From positions 40,751,797 through 40,815,796 of the forward strand of contig NC_057816.1 in NCBI RefSeq assembly GCF_910594005.1: a DNA stretch of 64,000 nt, in the 5' to 3' direction. This DNA comes from Cervus elaphus (Eukaryota > Chordata > Mammalia > Artiodactyla > Cervidae). Each line of letters starts with the position of its first letter. Position 1 is the first letter of the stretch. Shown piece after piece: positions 42,596 through 53,005 of this stretch. The notes under the pieces are model-generated. The model was given only the letters and a program-made list of their open reading frames with translations, was not told the DNA's origin and ran no database searches. Made by a program: the position numbers and the translations under genes.

Positions 42596-42836
42596 AGTAA
42601 TAACAACGTTTTCTAAGTGCTTACTAAGTACCAGGCATCGCTCTAGGCATTTTACACATATTAATTTATTCATCAAAACAAATATGTGATAATTTAACAG
42701 TCTTCATTTTATAGACAAAGACACTGAGGTACAGAAATATCAAGCGTTTTGCCCAGGGTCACACACCTAGTAAGAGACACAGCTACAATTTGTTCCCAGG
42801 CAATCTGAATGCTACATTAAGTGCTAGGTCATGGGA
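42596..42836 (-). mobile_element. MIR SINE, near full length
   Basis: The reversed MIR is in order: TTTCTAAGTGCTTACTAAGTACC, CAGGCATCGCTCTAGGC, TTTTATAGACAAAGACACTGAGG, GGGTCACACACCTAGTAAG. Confidence 0.9.
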
Positions 42837-43799
42837 TATGTCAGTGGCTATCTAGGAAGATGAGCAAATTTTCAAATTAGGATGTATTATTTTAAGAATT
42901 AATTACAGAATGCATCATTTTTTCAAAAAGCACCTATCAAATACTGACTCTTCCTCCACTGGAGTAGATACTACGGAGAAGAGAATTAGCAAACTGGTCC
43001 ACATATACTGAGTGGATTTAAAACTAGCTGAGGAGATCCAGGATACAGATATGGCACCACTAAATAATACGATCAGCATCTAAATGAAAGATGATAGAGA
43101 ACAGCTTATTTGCGACAATGGAAACTATAAAATGGGAACATTAACTGTGGATTCATTTTGCCAAAGTAGTACAAGGGGCAAGCACTACAGTGTGAACAAA
43201 TTAAAGCATGTAAAAGGAAAATCTGGATACTGTGACTTCATTCAGTTAATTCAAACAATATTTACTGGGCACCTACTGTGTGTCAGGCAGTGTAATTGTT
43301 ACTGATTGTTAAACCATGGCACGATTTACTGAGAGAGATTATAAAATTACTTTCTCTTGGGGAACTTCAAAAAGTAGGACAGTCTATATTTAGCTATGCC
43401 CAGAGGCAGGGAGATGAGCTGGGTGATGATAACTGCACCTAATAATACCAGGCTGACCTGAAAGAGGGGTGCTCCGTGACCCTCTCTCTTGCTGCCCCAT
43501 CGAGGTTCACAGGGAGAAGGGTCTTTGGGTCACCTCAAGTGCTCACAAAAGTGTAAGACTCAAGCTACATATTTTTCATCATCTAACCCAATCCTTCATC
43601 CCTCACTTTCCTCCCAAACCCTTTTCTAGAGCTCTCTGGGAGGAGACCTGTGACCAACGAACTCCATGTCCTCACGGCTCTGACGGTTCCCTCTTCTCCT
43701 GGCTTTGTTAAAACCTGGCTTTTCGCTGAGACACTTCTTCCCCCACAGGCACTCAAGGCCCTGTTGCCTCTCATACCGAGTGTACCTCAAGGCTCGAAG
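42837..43799. other. Single-copy, then L2-like transition
   Basis: CAATATTTACTGGGCACCTACTGTGTGTCAGGC at 43,256-43,290 is a short antisense MIR/L2-type end. Otherwise unassigned to about 43,560, where the sequence turns pyrimidine-rich and L2-like. Confidence 0.4.
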
Positions 43800-45333
43800 C
43801 TGGGGAGAGCCTCATCTCTGCTCATGCCACAGTGCAGCCCACTTCTCTTACTCCCTCTCTCAAAAGCTGCAGCTCCGGCCTTCAGCTCCCATGACTGCCT
43901 TGTAGTTGTCAACTGTCAGCCCCTCCCCTAGCTGAAGGCGTTGGTTACGGGCTCTGGTCCTGCTCTACTTCTGCTATCTTCTGGATGCCTTCAACACGCC
44001 TATAAATGGACTATTCACATCCCTGGCCTCTCTGTGTCTTGTTTTTGTCCACCTTCTCAACCACGAACATCCACTCCCCCGGTCACGCCCTAGACCTTGT
44101 CATGATGGCAGTTCCTCCCTGATTCCAAACAGCCCACTCCCTGACAACCACCTTATCAAACCTGTGTAGCCTACAGACTCCATCACTTTCTCTCCACTAG
44201 CCTTCTCTCCATCACCTTCTTACCCAGTTCAAACAGCCACTCCCTGGCAACAGTCTTTGCTCAGCTCTGCTCCTCCTCTCTCTCATACTCACCTAGAAAA
44301 ACCTCAGCGGTCAGTGAACCAACTTCTCTGCCTTTTTTGGGCCCACGCCCAAGCAGTTGAATATTCCTGGGGGAAAAAAAGAACAAAACGAAGTCAATCA
44401 GCTTAAACTGTCTTTAAATTCATGTTAACAAACCTCAAATGAGCTGGGTTTCTCCAGCAAATCCATTTCCCACTCTTCAAGTCAACTAGCTCATACCTTT
44501 TTCTTTCTCTTTAAACTTCCCATATCCACTTTTATCACTTTCCCCTCTCAACTGAAGACCTTGATTTATGCTTCACTGAGAAAATACATGTTATTAGAGA
44601 AGAACTGCCTCAAATCACTTTCAATAAAATGTATACTGAAACCATTTTTTAAAAAAAGACCATCTATGGAATGGAAAAAAAATATTTGCAAAATGATGTA
44701 ACTGACAAGGACTTAACTTTCAATATACAAATAACTTATATATTAATAGTTCAACAACAACAACAAAAAACAATCCAATCAAAAAAATGAGAACACCTAA
44801 ACAGACATCTTTCCAAAGAAGACATATGGGTGGCCAATAGGCGCATGAAAAAGTGTTCAACATAGCTAATCATTAAGAGAAATATGAATCAAAACTACAA
44901 TGAGATACCACCTCACTCTGGTCAGAATGACCATCATTAAAAAGTCTACAAATAATAAATGCTAAAGAGGGTGTGGAGACAAGGGAACTACACTGTTGGC
45001 AGAAATGTAAGCTGAGGTAGTCACTATGGAAAACAGTATGGAGATTCCGCAGAACACTAAAAACAGAATTACCATATGATCCAGCAGTCCCACTCCTGGG
45101 TATTTATCGGACAAAACTTTAATTCAAAAAGATATATGCACCCCTATGTCCAGAGCAGCACCATTCACAATAGCCAAGACAAGGGAAAAAGCCTAAATGT
45201 CCATCAACAGAGGAATGGATAAAGAAGATGTGGTACATATATACAATGGAATAGCACTCAGCCATAAAAAAGAATGAAATAATGACATTTGCAGCAACAT
45301 AAATGCAACTAGGGATTATCCTATTAAGTAAAG

Positions 45334-45416
45334 TATTGGGTTGGCCAAAAAGTTCATTCAAGTTTTTCCATAAGATGTTACGGAAAACCCAAACAAACTT
45401 TTCGGCCAACCCAATA
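45334..45416. mobile_element. Mariner MITE inside L1
   Basis: A near-perfect hairpin: TATTGGGTTGGCCAAAAAG on the left and CTTTTCGGCCAACCCAATA on the right, with TA at both edges as mariners require. It is about 79 bases plus the TA pair. The L1 sequence resumes on the right. Confidence 0.93.
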
Positions 45417-45450
45417 AGCTGGAAAGAGAAGAACAAATACTATATGATAG

Positions 45451-45576
45451 TAGGAAATGGCAATCCATTCCAGTATTCTTGCCTGGAGAATCCCACGGAC
45501 AGAGGAGCCTGGCAGACCATGGTCCATGGGGTCACAGAGTCGGACACAACTGAAGTGACTCAGCAGGCACACACCA
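45451..45576 (+). mobile_element. Bov-tA SINE, 5'-truncated, inside L1
   Basis: It begins within the SINE body (AGGAAATGGCAATCCATTCC) and ends CACAACTGAAGTGACTCAGC. The L1 text reads ...ACTATATGATA before it and CACTTATATGTGG after it, so it interrupts the L1. Confidence 0.92.
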
Positions 45577-46023
45577 CTTATATGTGGAATCTAAAACATG
45601 GCACAAATGACCCTCTCTACATAAAGAAACAGACTCACGGACATAGAGTTGTGGTTGCCAAGGGGGAGGGGGTGGGGGCGGCATGGACTGGAAGTTTGGG
45701 GTTAGTAGCTACCAACTACTGCATATAGAATTGGTAAATATTAAACATCCTATTGTATAGCACAGGGAACTATATTCAGTATCCTGGGAGAAACCATAAT
45801 GGAAACTAATATAAAAATGAATGTAAAATTGGCATCAAGTCAACTATACTTCAATTTAAAAAAAAACTTTAAAAATGTGTACCAAATCTTCTTTCCTCCT
45901 CAATTATGAAAATGAAACAACAGTCACTTTCCTGTCATTGCTCAACCCCTTTACCTGGGTGCTCCACCTCATTCCCCCTGGCCCTTTGAAGGACTACACT
46001 CCTGTTGTCCCCAACATCCTCCA

Positions 46024-46085
46024 CATCAGCAGTTCTCAAAGTGTGATCTGCCAACCGCTGGCTATTGCTGAGACTCCAAACCTAT
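46024..46085 (+). mobile_element. MER5-like fragment
   Basis: CAGCAGTTCTCAAAGTGTGATC is the 5' terminal sequence of MER5A/B. Only about 60 bases are present, inside the L2 tract. Confidence 0.55.
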
Positions 46086-47090
46086 TCTTTCCCCAGTCTC
46101 CCCCCCACCACTAACAATAAGCAAAAACCTACCAGTCATCCTTGGTTCCTCCCGTTCCCCTCTCCCACTTCAAATCCGTCACAAACGCTTGCCAATTCTT
46201 CCGTCGTCATCTAGCACCCAAACTCTCCTCTCCACCTCTAACCTAAGTCACTATTATGCCTCCGCTGAACTGGTATAACAGTCCCCTAACGAGCTTCACT
46301 GCTTCTGCTGATAACCCTCACAATCCATTCTCTGCACACCAGCCAGTGATGACTCCAAAAACCTGTATCAGAACATGTCATTCCCTCAGTTGAATCAGCT
46401 GTTCATTGCTCACAGAAAAAGCCATGAAGTGCTGCAAACTCTAGCTTCTGACCGTGTCCCCAGTCTCAGGGCATTTTATTACAGAGCACAGCCTATTTAT
46501 TTGTCTTTCTTTCTTTGGAGCACTCTGCCCTTTCCACTTCCTGGCTTTTGCACTTGTTCCCTTTGCTTGCAATGCTTGTCCACCAGCTCCTCAGCTGATT
46601 ACCACATTCTCACTCTTTCAGTCTCAAAAATCTTCCTCAGAGAGACCTTCCCTGAGAACTGTATGGTAGGTGGCTTCTTCAGATTACTTCCTTATTACTG
46701 AATTCCTACATGACATTTATTACAACCCACCACTATCTTCATTATTTGTTTCCTCATTTGTCATCTGTTTCCCCAACTAGAGTGTGAGCTTCAGCAATGC
46801 AGGGACTTTATTTCTTTTGGTCATTTCTGGATTTCCAGCACCTGGAACAATGCCTAGCAGAAAGCAGGTACTCAATCATCATGTATTAAGTATACAGTGT
46901 GAATGAGATTTTTTAAAACTTTTATGTGTGGGTCCTTTGGCTATATTCTTAAAATGCGTTACAGTATCTCATTTAATGACCATAACAATCTAATGAGGCA
47001 TGGTAACTATTATTTTCACGTGTCAGATAAGGAAAAGGAAGCTCAGGAGAGTTATTTGCTCAGTTACCTAACTACTACCAGCTTTATCGA

Positions 47091-47325
47091 AGCTTCCCAG
47101 GTGGCACTAGCGGTAAAGAATCCACCTCCAATGCAGGAGATGCGAGAGATGCGGGTTCGATCTCTGGGCCAGGAAGATCCCCTGGGGTAGGAAATGGCAA
47201 CCCACTCCAGTGGCCGTTCTTGCCTGGAAAATTCCATGAACAGAGAAGCCTGGCAGGCTACAGTCCATGGAGTCACAAAGAGTTGGACACGACAGAGCAC
47301 ACACAAGCACACACACATAGCTAGT
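47091..47325 (+). mobile_element. Bov-tA SINE
   Basis: It runs from AAGCTTCCCAGGTGGCACTAG to GGACACGACAGAGCACACAC with a CA-rich tail. Confidence 0.92.
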
Positions 47326-47332
47326 GCCAGCT

Positions 47333-47742
47333 GCATTAGTCAGCTTGGGCAGCCACAACAAAAGACCATAGACGGGGTGGCTTGACAGTCAACTTGAATT
47401 CATTTTCTCACAGTTCTGTGGGCCAGAAGTCCAATGTCAAGGTGAGCTGATTTGGTTTCTGGTGAGGCCTCTCTTCTGGGCTGGGGGACAGCTGCCATCT
47501 TATTATCACCCCACATGGCCTTTCTCCAGGTCACTGCACATGGACACAGAGACTGAGCTTTCTGGTGTCTCATCTTCCAAAGATGCTAATCCCATGAGAT
47601 CAGAGCCCCATCTTTATGATCTCATTTAACCTTAATTACTTCCTTAGAGGCCCCATCTCCAAATAAAGCCATATTGGAGTTCAGGGCTTCCACATATGAA
47701 CTTGGGTTGGGGGGAGTACAAACATTCAGTCTGTAAAACTGA
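47333..47742 (+). mobile_element. Ancient LTR-like element (family unsure)
   Basis: It starts TGCATTAGTCAGCTTGGGC and contains TTTTCTCACAGTTCTGTGGGC and CTAATCCCATGAGATCAGAG. It ends GGGGGAGTACAAACATTCAG. This is a familiar mammalian repeat of about 400 bases that I cannot name securely. Confidence 0.55.
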
Positions 47743-47834
47743 TAGAGCCAGGATCCAAACCCAGACTTGTCCAGTTCCCAAGCTGATATTCTTAATTGCT
47801 GAGTTATATTGCCATGTTGCTTCTGGGTCCTTAG

Positions 47835-48067
47835 TGTTAGTCGCTCAGTCGTGCCCGACTCTTTGCGACCCCATGGACTGCAGCCCACCAGGCTCCTCTG
47901 TCCATGAGATTTTCCAGGCAAGGATACTGGAGTGAGATTTTCCAGGCAAGGATACTGGAGTGAGATTTTCCAGGCAAGGATACTGGAGTGGGTTGCCATT
48001 TCCTTCTCCAGGGGATCTTCCCAACTCAGGGATTGAACCTGGGTATCCTACACTACAGGGAGAGTCT
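47835..48067 (-). mobile_element. Bov-tA SINE with internal minisatellite
   Basis: It runs from TGTTAGTCGCTCAGTCGTGC to ACTACAGGGAGAGTC. The 10-base flanks gggtccttag (47,825) and tggtccttag (48,068) are the target duplication. Three tandem 28-base units lie inside it. Confidence 0.93.
47906..47989. repeat. 28-bp x 3 minisatellite
   Basis: Three identical 28-base units, each starting gagattttccaggcaagg and ending actggagt, occupy 47,906-47,933, 47,934-47,961 and 47,962-47,989. One copy is normal SINE sequence; two are extra. Confidence 0.95.
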
Positions 48068-48171
48068 TGGTCCTTAGCTCTGCCCTAACCTGAACTTCTC
48101 CATGTCTGGTTTCATACATTGCCAGGGATTAGATTACTTGTCTGGTTTTCTCATGGGGCACACCTGCCTTG

Positions 48172-48300
48172 GAGTTAGGAGCCAGAAATGCAAAGCCTCT
48201 CACTACCTGTGTGACCTGGAGCCAACAGCTTAACGACTCTGGATACGTCTTAGTTTTCCCATCAATGAAATATAGGCAATATTAAAAGGTACTTTAGGAA
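48172..48300 (+). mobile_element. MIR SINE
   Basis: The order CTACCTGTGTGACCTGGAGCC, CAGCTTAACGACTCTGG, TTTTCCCATCAATGAAATATAG follows the MIR core. Confidence 0.75.
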
Positions 48301-48748
48301 CTTTCTTCAGGTGTGAGGGAGAAAACAGTCCTCATGGGAATCCACTGAAGGTCTTGGAGCAAACACACAGCATGATTCCAATGCTTTGTTGTTATGAATA
48401 TCTTCCAGAGTAACATTAACAGTTGCATAGATGGGCATGAAAAAGCTGCTCCCACCCCAGCATGGTGATACAGCCTGTGGGAAGGGACCTCTCAAGGCTG
48501 TGACCAGTATTTTCCCCTTCCTCCTCATGCTGAATCATCATTGTGCTTTTGTTTTGCTTGAATTAAGTATTTTTCTATTTGACTTAGTTGCTTTCCAGGC
48601 TGGGAGGGACTGCCTCAAGGGGATCATTCCAGAAGGCAGCCTGTCTGGAAGTTCTCAGCAATGTAATTTATCTACTTGAGATCCAAGGGTAGGGTAAATA
48701 ACAACAACAATAACAATGACAACCTAATAGTCAAGACTTACACTGCAT
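48301..48748. other. Single-copy stretch, nothing seen
   Basis: About 450 bases with an (AAC)n-like run near 48,702-48,720. No exon is recognised. Confidence 0.45.
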
Positions 48749-48981
48749 TAAATACTTTGGCCACTTGATGTGAAGAGCTGACTCACTGGAAAAGACCCTG
48801 ACGCTGAGAAAGACTGAGGGCAGGAGGAGAAGAGGACAACAGAGGAAGAGGTGGTTGGATGGCATCACCAACTCAATGCACACGAATTTGAGCAAACTCT
48901 GGGAAACAGTGAAAGACAGGGAAGCCCAGCGTGCTGCAGTCCATGGGGTCACAGTCAGACACGACTTACAGACTGAACAAC
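48749..48981 (+). mobile_element. BovB 3' end
   Basis: It runs from AATACTTTGGCCACTTGATG to CAGACACGACTTACAGACTG. It covers the C-terminal coding region and 3' UTR, with several indels. Confidence 0.93.
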
Positions 48982-48984
48982 ATA

Positions 48985-49190
48985 CAGCATTAACTATATA
49001 CCAGGCACTGATCTAAGTACTACGTAGATACGAATTTATTTACTCTCTACAATATCTCCTGTAACCACACCTAGCAATAAGTGATAGCATTAGTGAAGCA
49101 CTACAGTAATCAGTCCCATAGCTAGTAAACACCTGGGCTGGGATTTGAACCAAGGGACTCTGGCTCTACACTCCATGCACAAGGCCACTC
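48985..49190 (-). mobile_element. MIR SINE
   Basis: The reversed MIR is visible as ACCAGGCACTGATCTAAGTAC and, after a diverged centre, CCCATAGCTAGTAAACACC and GGGATTTGAACCAAGG. Confidence 0.75.
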
Positions 49191-49554
49191 CTAGCATCTA
49201 CTGTTCCTCCCTGCCTGGCCTGTAGTCCCAGGAGGAGGGGCCATCCCCCAGGACAGGGGAAGCACAGGGCCCTGTGGGAGGGGAGTATGTCAGGGAGCAT
49301 CCACCTAGGACTGGAAGCAGAAGCCAGAAGCCTGGGTATGGCTACCAACTAGGAGGTTATGGTTGGTGGCTCTCTGAGAGGTCCCAGGCACCCCATGCTT
49401 TCTGCTCTTGTAGCACTAACCAGCCTGCATCCCAACTCTGGGCTCATTATCCAGGCCTGGAGCTCCTCCAGGGATGCTGTCTAGATGAGATCAGTGATCC
49501 CTCAGTAGCAGGGGGGACAGGGACCTGGTCCATTACTGAACTACTGGTTTTTTA
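49191..49554. other. Single-copy stretch, nothing seen
   Basis: About 360 bases. A 98-codon frame (49,274-49,570, plus) has no known motif. Confidence 0.4.
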
Positions 49555-49681
49555 TTTTTCAATTAATTAATTATTTGGCCATACCGTACAACATGCAAGA
49601 TCTTCCTTGACCAGTGATTGAACGCATGCCCCCTGCATTGGGAGTGCAGAGTTTTAACCACTAGATCACCAGGGAAGTCCT
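49555..49681 (-). mobile_element. CHR-type SINE, antisense
   Basis: AATTATTTGGCCATACCGTAC to AACCACTAGATCACCAGGGAAGTCC is the reversed CHR head. Confidence 0.85.
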
Positions 49682-49790
49682 ATTTTTATTTTTTACTTAT
49701 ATTTTAGCCATGCACCCTGTGGGATCTTAGTTCCCTAACCAGGGGAGTCTTAACCACTGGACTAAACTGCCCATCACTAAACTATTGTGA
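49682..49790 (-). mobile_element. CHR-type SINE fragment, antisense
   Basis: TTATATTTTAGCCATGCACCC, GGGATCTTAGTTCCCTAACC and GTCTTAACCACTGGAC show a second, shorter antisense CHR copy right behind the first. Confidence 0.75.
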
Positions 49791-49989
49791 TCCTGGGCCT
49801 AAAAAAATGCACTTACGAAATGAGTAATGAAGTAGGCCCACAAATACCACCGCAAGTACTGGCACAATGGTTTTGAATATTTAGAACCTTTTGTTTATTC
49901 CTGCTTAGTATAAAGGCCCTGAGGCAAGTTACTTGAGAAGTTTGGTAAGCAGGCATATTCTCAGGCCCCAAACCTGCGATTCTGATTCA

Positions 49990-50270
49990 TTTGGTTCAGG
50001 TGGTTCTTAAAAACATTTTTACTGGAATATAATGGACAACCAGAAAAGTGTACGTAAGTGAACAGCTTGCTGAATTTTCACAAACTGAGGGCATCTATGC
50101 ACCCTGCACCAAGGTCAAGAAACAGAACATTAGTGGAACAGTTTTGGGGAGTTTTAAACATATGCGTGCTGCGATTCATGGGGTCGCAAAGAGTCAAACA
50201 CGACTGAGTGACTGGACTGAACTGAAACATATAATCCTGATCATTCTTACGCAGATCTCCTGAACACTGA
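49990..50270 (-). mobile_element. Old L1-type fragment, split by a short BovB
   Basis: TTTTTACTGGAATATAATGGAC, GAATTTTCACAAACTGAGGG and GGTCAAGAAACAGAACATTAG are familiar old L1-type 3' tracts. The BovB tail at 50,165-50,226 interrupts its right side. Family call is tentative. Confidence 0.35.
50165..50226 (+). mobile_element. BovB 3' tail, about 62 bp
   Basis: A severely truncated BovB: CGTGCTGCGATTCATGGGG to CACGACTGAGTGACTGGACTGAACTG. The flanks ttaaacatat (50,155-50,164) and tgaaacatat (50,223-50,232) share the duplication aaacatat. Confidence 0.9.
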
Positions 50271-51489
50271 GAAACACCGCAGGATTGCTTAGCACTAAAA
50301 CTGTTAAAACGGAAAGAGCTCGCACGTGCATCTTTGAGGATGACAAGGACAGGAGAAGGGAAGCATTGCTCGCTGGGGACAAGTGACGCTGGCATTGCTC
50401 CTGGGGTAGTGAAATGGAGAAGGCCAACTAAGTCACCAGCTGGCTTGTTGGATATGAAGAGCAGAGCTCATAAGCTCCCAACACCTGATGAGGGGCCCTG
50501 ATGACTCAATGGGAGAGAAGTCCATGGATCCCAGGTCCAGGCCTCCAGTTTATTAGCTGCTAAAGCAAACGAGGTTTCAGAGCAAAGACAGAGAGGTCCC
50601 ATGGATGTAATCACTGAGTCACCCATTTCCAAAACAATGGGAGTCCCTCCTCTATCTGAACCAGACTGGATGAGACCTTCAGAAATTCTTTTTCAATTTC
50701 AATCACAATTTCTCACACACACCCAACTCTTGGTTGGGTACCAAGAGTTGCTCTGGAATGTTCTTTCCCATGCTTTCAATTGAGGTCTTTCACTATGGGT
50801 TGGACTCATTCGCTGTCTTTTTCCTCCTGTTTTTCCTTTCTTCAGAATTTTTTGATTCCTGATGTTCAGCCTAGAAGCTATGAGCCTGAACTTCTACAAA
50901 AATAAAGAAATTTGGTGATGGGAAAAGAAGAGAAGGCTTCATTCTGATTATCTCTTGATCACCCATCCGTGGATTTGTGGAGGTCTGATATCAGCCTGAG
51001 TATTCCAAGCTGTTGAGTTTTCCTCCAACATCTAACATCCTTCAAAGCCTCACCTTTAACAAGTATAGACACAGATGGCAGAGAGGGAGAGAGGTCGTGC
51101 GGGGAAGGAAAGTCATTTTGGTATCAGGCCTTAAACAATTTCTCTAGTCTTCTATTGTTAAATCACTGACAATTTCTCTAACTTTAAATTTTTTTTCAAG
51201 TGCTATATATTCAACAGAGGACTGGGCTGTTTTGTTTTGTTTCCCGGGTTTGGCCTCTAATTCTTCTCCCAGAATTTTTTTCCCCCCCTATGGGAATAGA
51301 GTTTGAGACATTTCCAAATAAGTTTGGAAAGGAGTTGTCTAGATTCTATAAAGATTTAAGATGAGTTCCTTTTCTGCATAACTCCTTGTCTCCAGCGATC
51401 AGTAACCAAAAGGACAATCTGCATCCTGGTTCCTAAGGAAAGCTGAATGAAGTGTAGCCCCTCCCAGAAAAGTGACTTCTCTTAGTCTA
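50233..51489. other. Single-copy stretch, no gene seen
   Basis: About 1.25 kb. No exon or repeat is recognised. Frames on both strands are below 110 codons and featureless. Confidence 0.45.
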
Positions 51490-51610
51490 CTAATCATTCA
51501 TCCCATCATCCATTCATCCGCTCTTTTATTCAACAGACTGCCACTGCTGAGTGTATACTGTGTCAGGACTTAGCTAGGTGCAGATCACCAAGTGCAAGTT
51601 CCCTTCGCTG
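51490..51610 (-). mobile_element. MIR/L2 terminal fragment
   Basis: ATTCATCCATTCATCCGC, then TTTTATTCAACAGACTGCC and GTATACTGTGTCAGGAC resemble the reversed 3' terminus of L2 or MIR. Confidence 0.45.
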
Positions 51611-51740
51611 GCCTTTCCTTTTATTTCTGGGGGTGCGGTGGGGAGCACTCAGAAGAAGGGGATATAGACATCTCAAATTATCTTCTTTCCCCTCCAGCTG
51701 CCTCCAGGCTTCCAGTCCCCAGTTAGAAAGCTGCAATATG

Positions 51741-52172
51741 GAGACCTCCCTGACAGTCCAGTGGTTAAGAGTCCACCTTGTCACTGCAGGGGATGCAGAT
51801 CCAAGAAATAACATCCCACCTGCCACAGAGCAACTGGCCCAGTGCTGCAGCTCGGGGCTTCCCAGGCGGCGCAGTGGTAAAGAATCCACCTGCCAAAGCA
51901 GGAGACGTGCGTTGGCGCCCTGGGTCAGGAAGGTCCCCTAAAGAATATGGCAACCCACTCCAGTGTTCTTGCCTGGAGAATCCCATGGACAGAGGAGCCT
52001 GGCGGGCTACAGTCCATGGGGTTGCAAAGAGTCGGACATGACTGAGCACTCATGCAAGGGAGGGACGGTTGCAACTAAAGAGCCTGTATGCCACGATGAA
52101 AGATAGGGAAGGCTGCAACTGGGATCTGACCCAGCTAAATAAGTAATAAATAAATAAAAAGAAAATCTTAAA
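51741..52172 (+). mobile_element. CHR-type SINE, split by a Bov-tA
   Basis: The left part is GAGACCTCCCTGACAGTCC to AGAGCAACTGGCCCAGTG. The right part is GGTTGCAACTAAAGAGCC to GATCTGACCCAGCTAAATAAG. A Bov-tA at 51,857-52,058 lies between. Confidence 0.85.
51857..52058 (+). mobile_element. Bov-tA SINE
   Basis: It runs from GGGCTTCCCAGGCGGCGCAG to GTCGGACATGACTGAGCACTC. It is well conserved apart from a short deletion near 51,938-51,945. Confidence 0.93.
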
Positions 52173-52193
52173 AAAAAGAAGAAGAAGAAGAAA
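52171..52193. repeat. (GAA)n microsatellite
   Basis: A short AAG/GAA run at the tail of the CHR SINE. Confidence 0.8.
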
Positions 52194-52199
52194 GATGCG

Positions 52200-52974
52200 T
52201 AACTAAGGTAAAAGCGATTCTCTCCCAACCTGGATCTCCTCTCGGTATTGCTGCTAGCCCCTGGCTTGCTTCAGGATGACTCTTAAGAGCTTAATAAGGG
52301 CCAAGGCCATCATTAAAGCTGAGCTTTGCAAGGCCAGCTGCCTCACTCCAGCCGTAGCCCTCAGCGCGGAGGGCCTGGGGATGGCAGGGTCCCTTGACTG
52401 CCTGCCGGATGGCCAGCTCGTGCTAGACAAGTGCTCTGGTCTGCTCTGCAGAATCAAAATTCAACTGTTCCACCCAGATTGTACTTGCTAATTTTCATCC
52501 TTTTGATCTCATTCCAAACTAGATGTAAGAGCCATTTGCATTAGTGGGGTGAAGATCATTCTGGAAAGCTGAAAGAGCAGCTCAGCCATTACGTTTGAAA
52601 ATGTTCTACTGGCAGTGTGACTGAGGGCAAAAACCTGGTTCAGGCTGCATTGCGCCTTTGACACTTCGCAAACTGATGTTTTTTCTCCTTCATAAAAAAA
52701 CTGATTTCCAATTTAAAAGACTTATAATGGAGTTTAACATTTTTCCTTAATGCAGTTTAGGTGTACGTACCTGGTTTTACAACAGATCCAGTAGGTGACA
52801 ATGGATGTATACCCATCAAATTAAGGGAAAAGAGAAGCACTTTCAGATGGACGGACTCAGTTTACAGAATGATTCTTTTCTTCACCAAAGGAATTTCCAC
52901 TGGGCTCTCTGAAAAGGGTTAACTTTCCTAGTGTACTTAAACACTTTGCAAAAGTTTCATTTAAAAACATGGTT

Positions 52975-53005
<31 letters not shown>

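Larger units (their letters stand above)
44637..45871 (+). mobile_element. L1 insertion (3' about 1.2 kb)
   Basis: It covers the ORF2 C-terminal region (ATCAAAACTACAATGAGATACC, GAATGGATAAAGAAGATGTGG) and the 3' UTR to TATACTTCAATTTAAAAAAAAAC. The duplication aaaatgtatac / aaaatgtgtac at 44,626-44,636 and 45,872-45,882 has one mismatch. A mariner MITE and a truncated Bov-tA sit inside it. Confidence 0.9.
43800..46900 (+). mobile_element. L2 LINE, split by an L1
   Basis: The left part carries a decayed endonuclease-region box (GHALDLV-like, at about 44,079-44,105) and runs up to CTTCACTGAGAAAATACATG...ATAAAATGTATAC. The right part resumes at 45,883 and ends with the L2 3' UTR: CAGAGAGACCTTCCCTGAG, ACTAGAGTGTGAGC, CACCTGGAACAATGCCTAGC. 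The core RT region is largely deleted. The L1 at 44,637-45,871 lies inside it. Confidence 0.65.
46955..47825 (-). mobile_element. MIR SINE, split by a SINE and an LTR-like element
   Basis: The left part (46,955-47,090) reads CAGTATCTCATTTAATGACC and GATAAGGAAAAGGAAGCTCAG. The right part (47,743-47,825) reads TAGAGCCAGGATCCAAACCC. The two are consecutive MIR segments with about 650 bases of younger elements between. Confidence 0.65.

Noticed and set aside
52276..52491. 71-codon frame with balanced composition in repeat-poor DNA
   Set aside because: It looked exon-like at first, but I recognise no homolog, and neither flank has a convincing splice pair.
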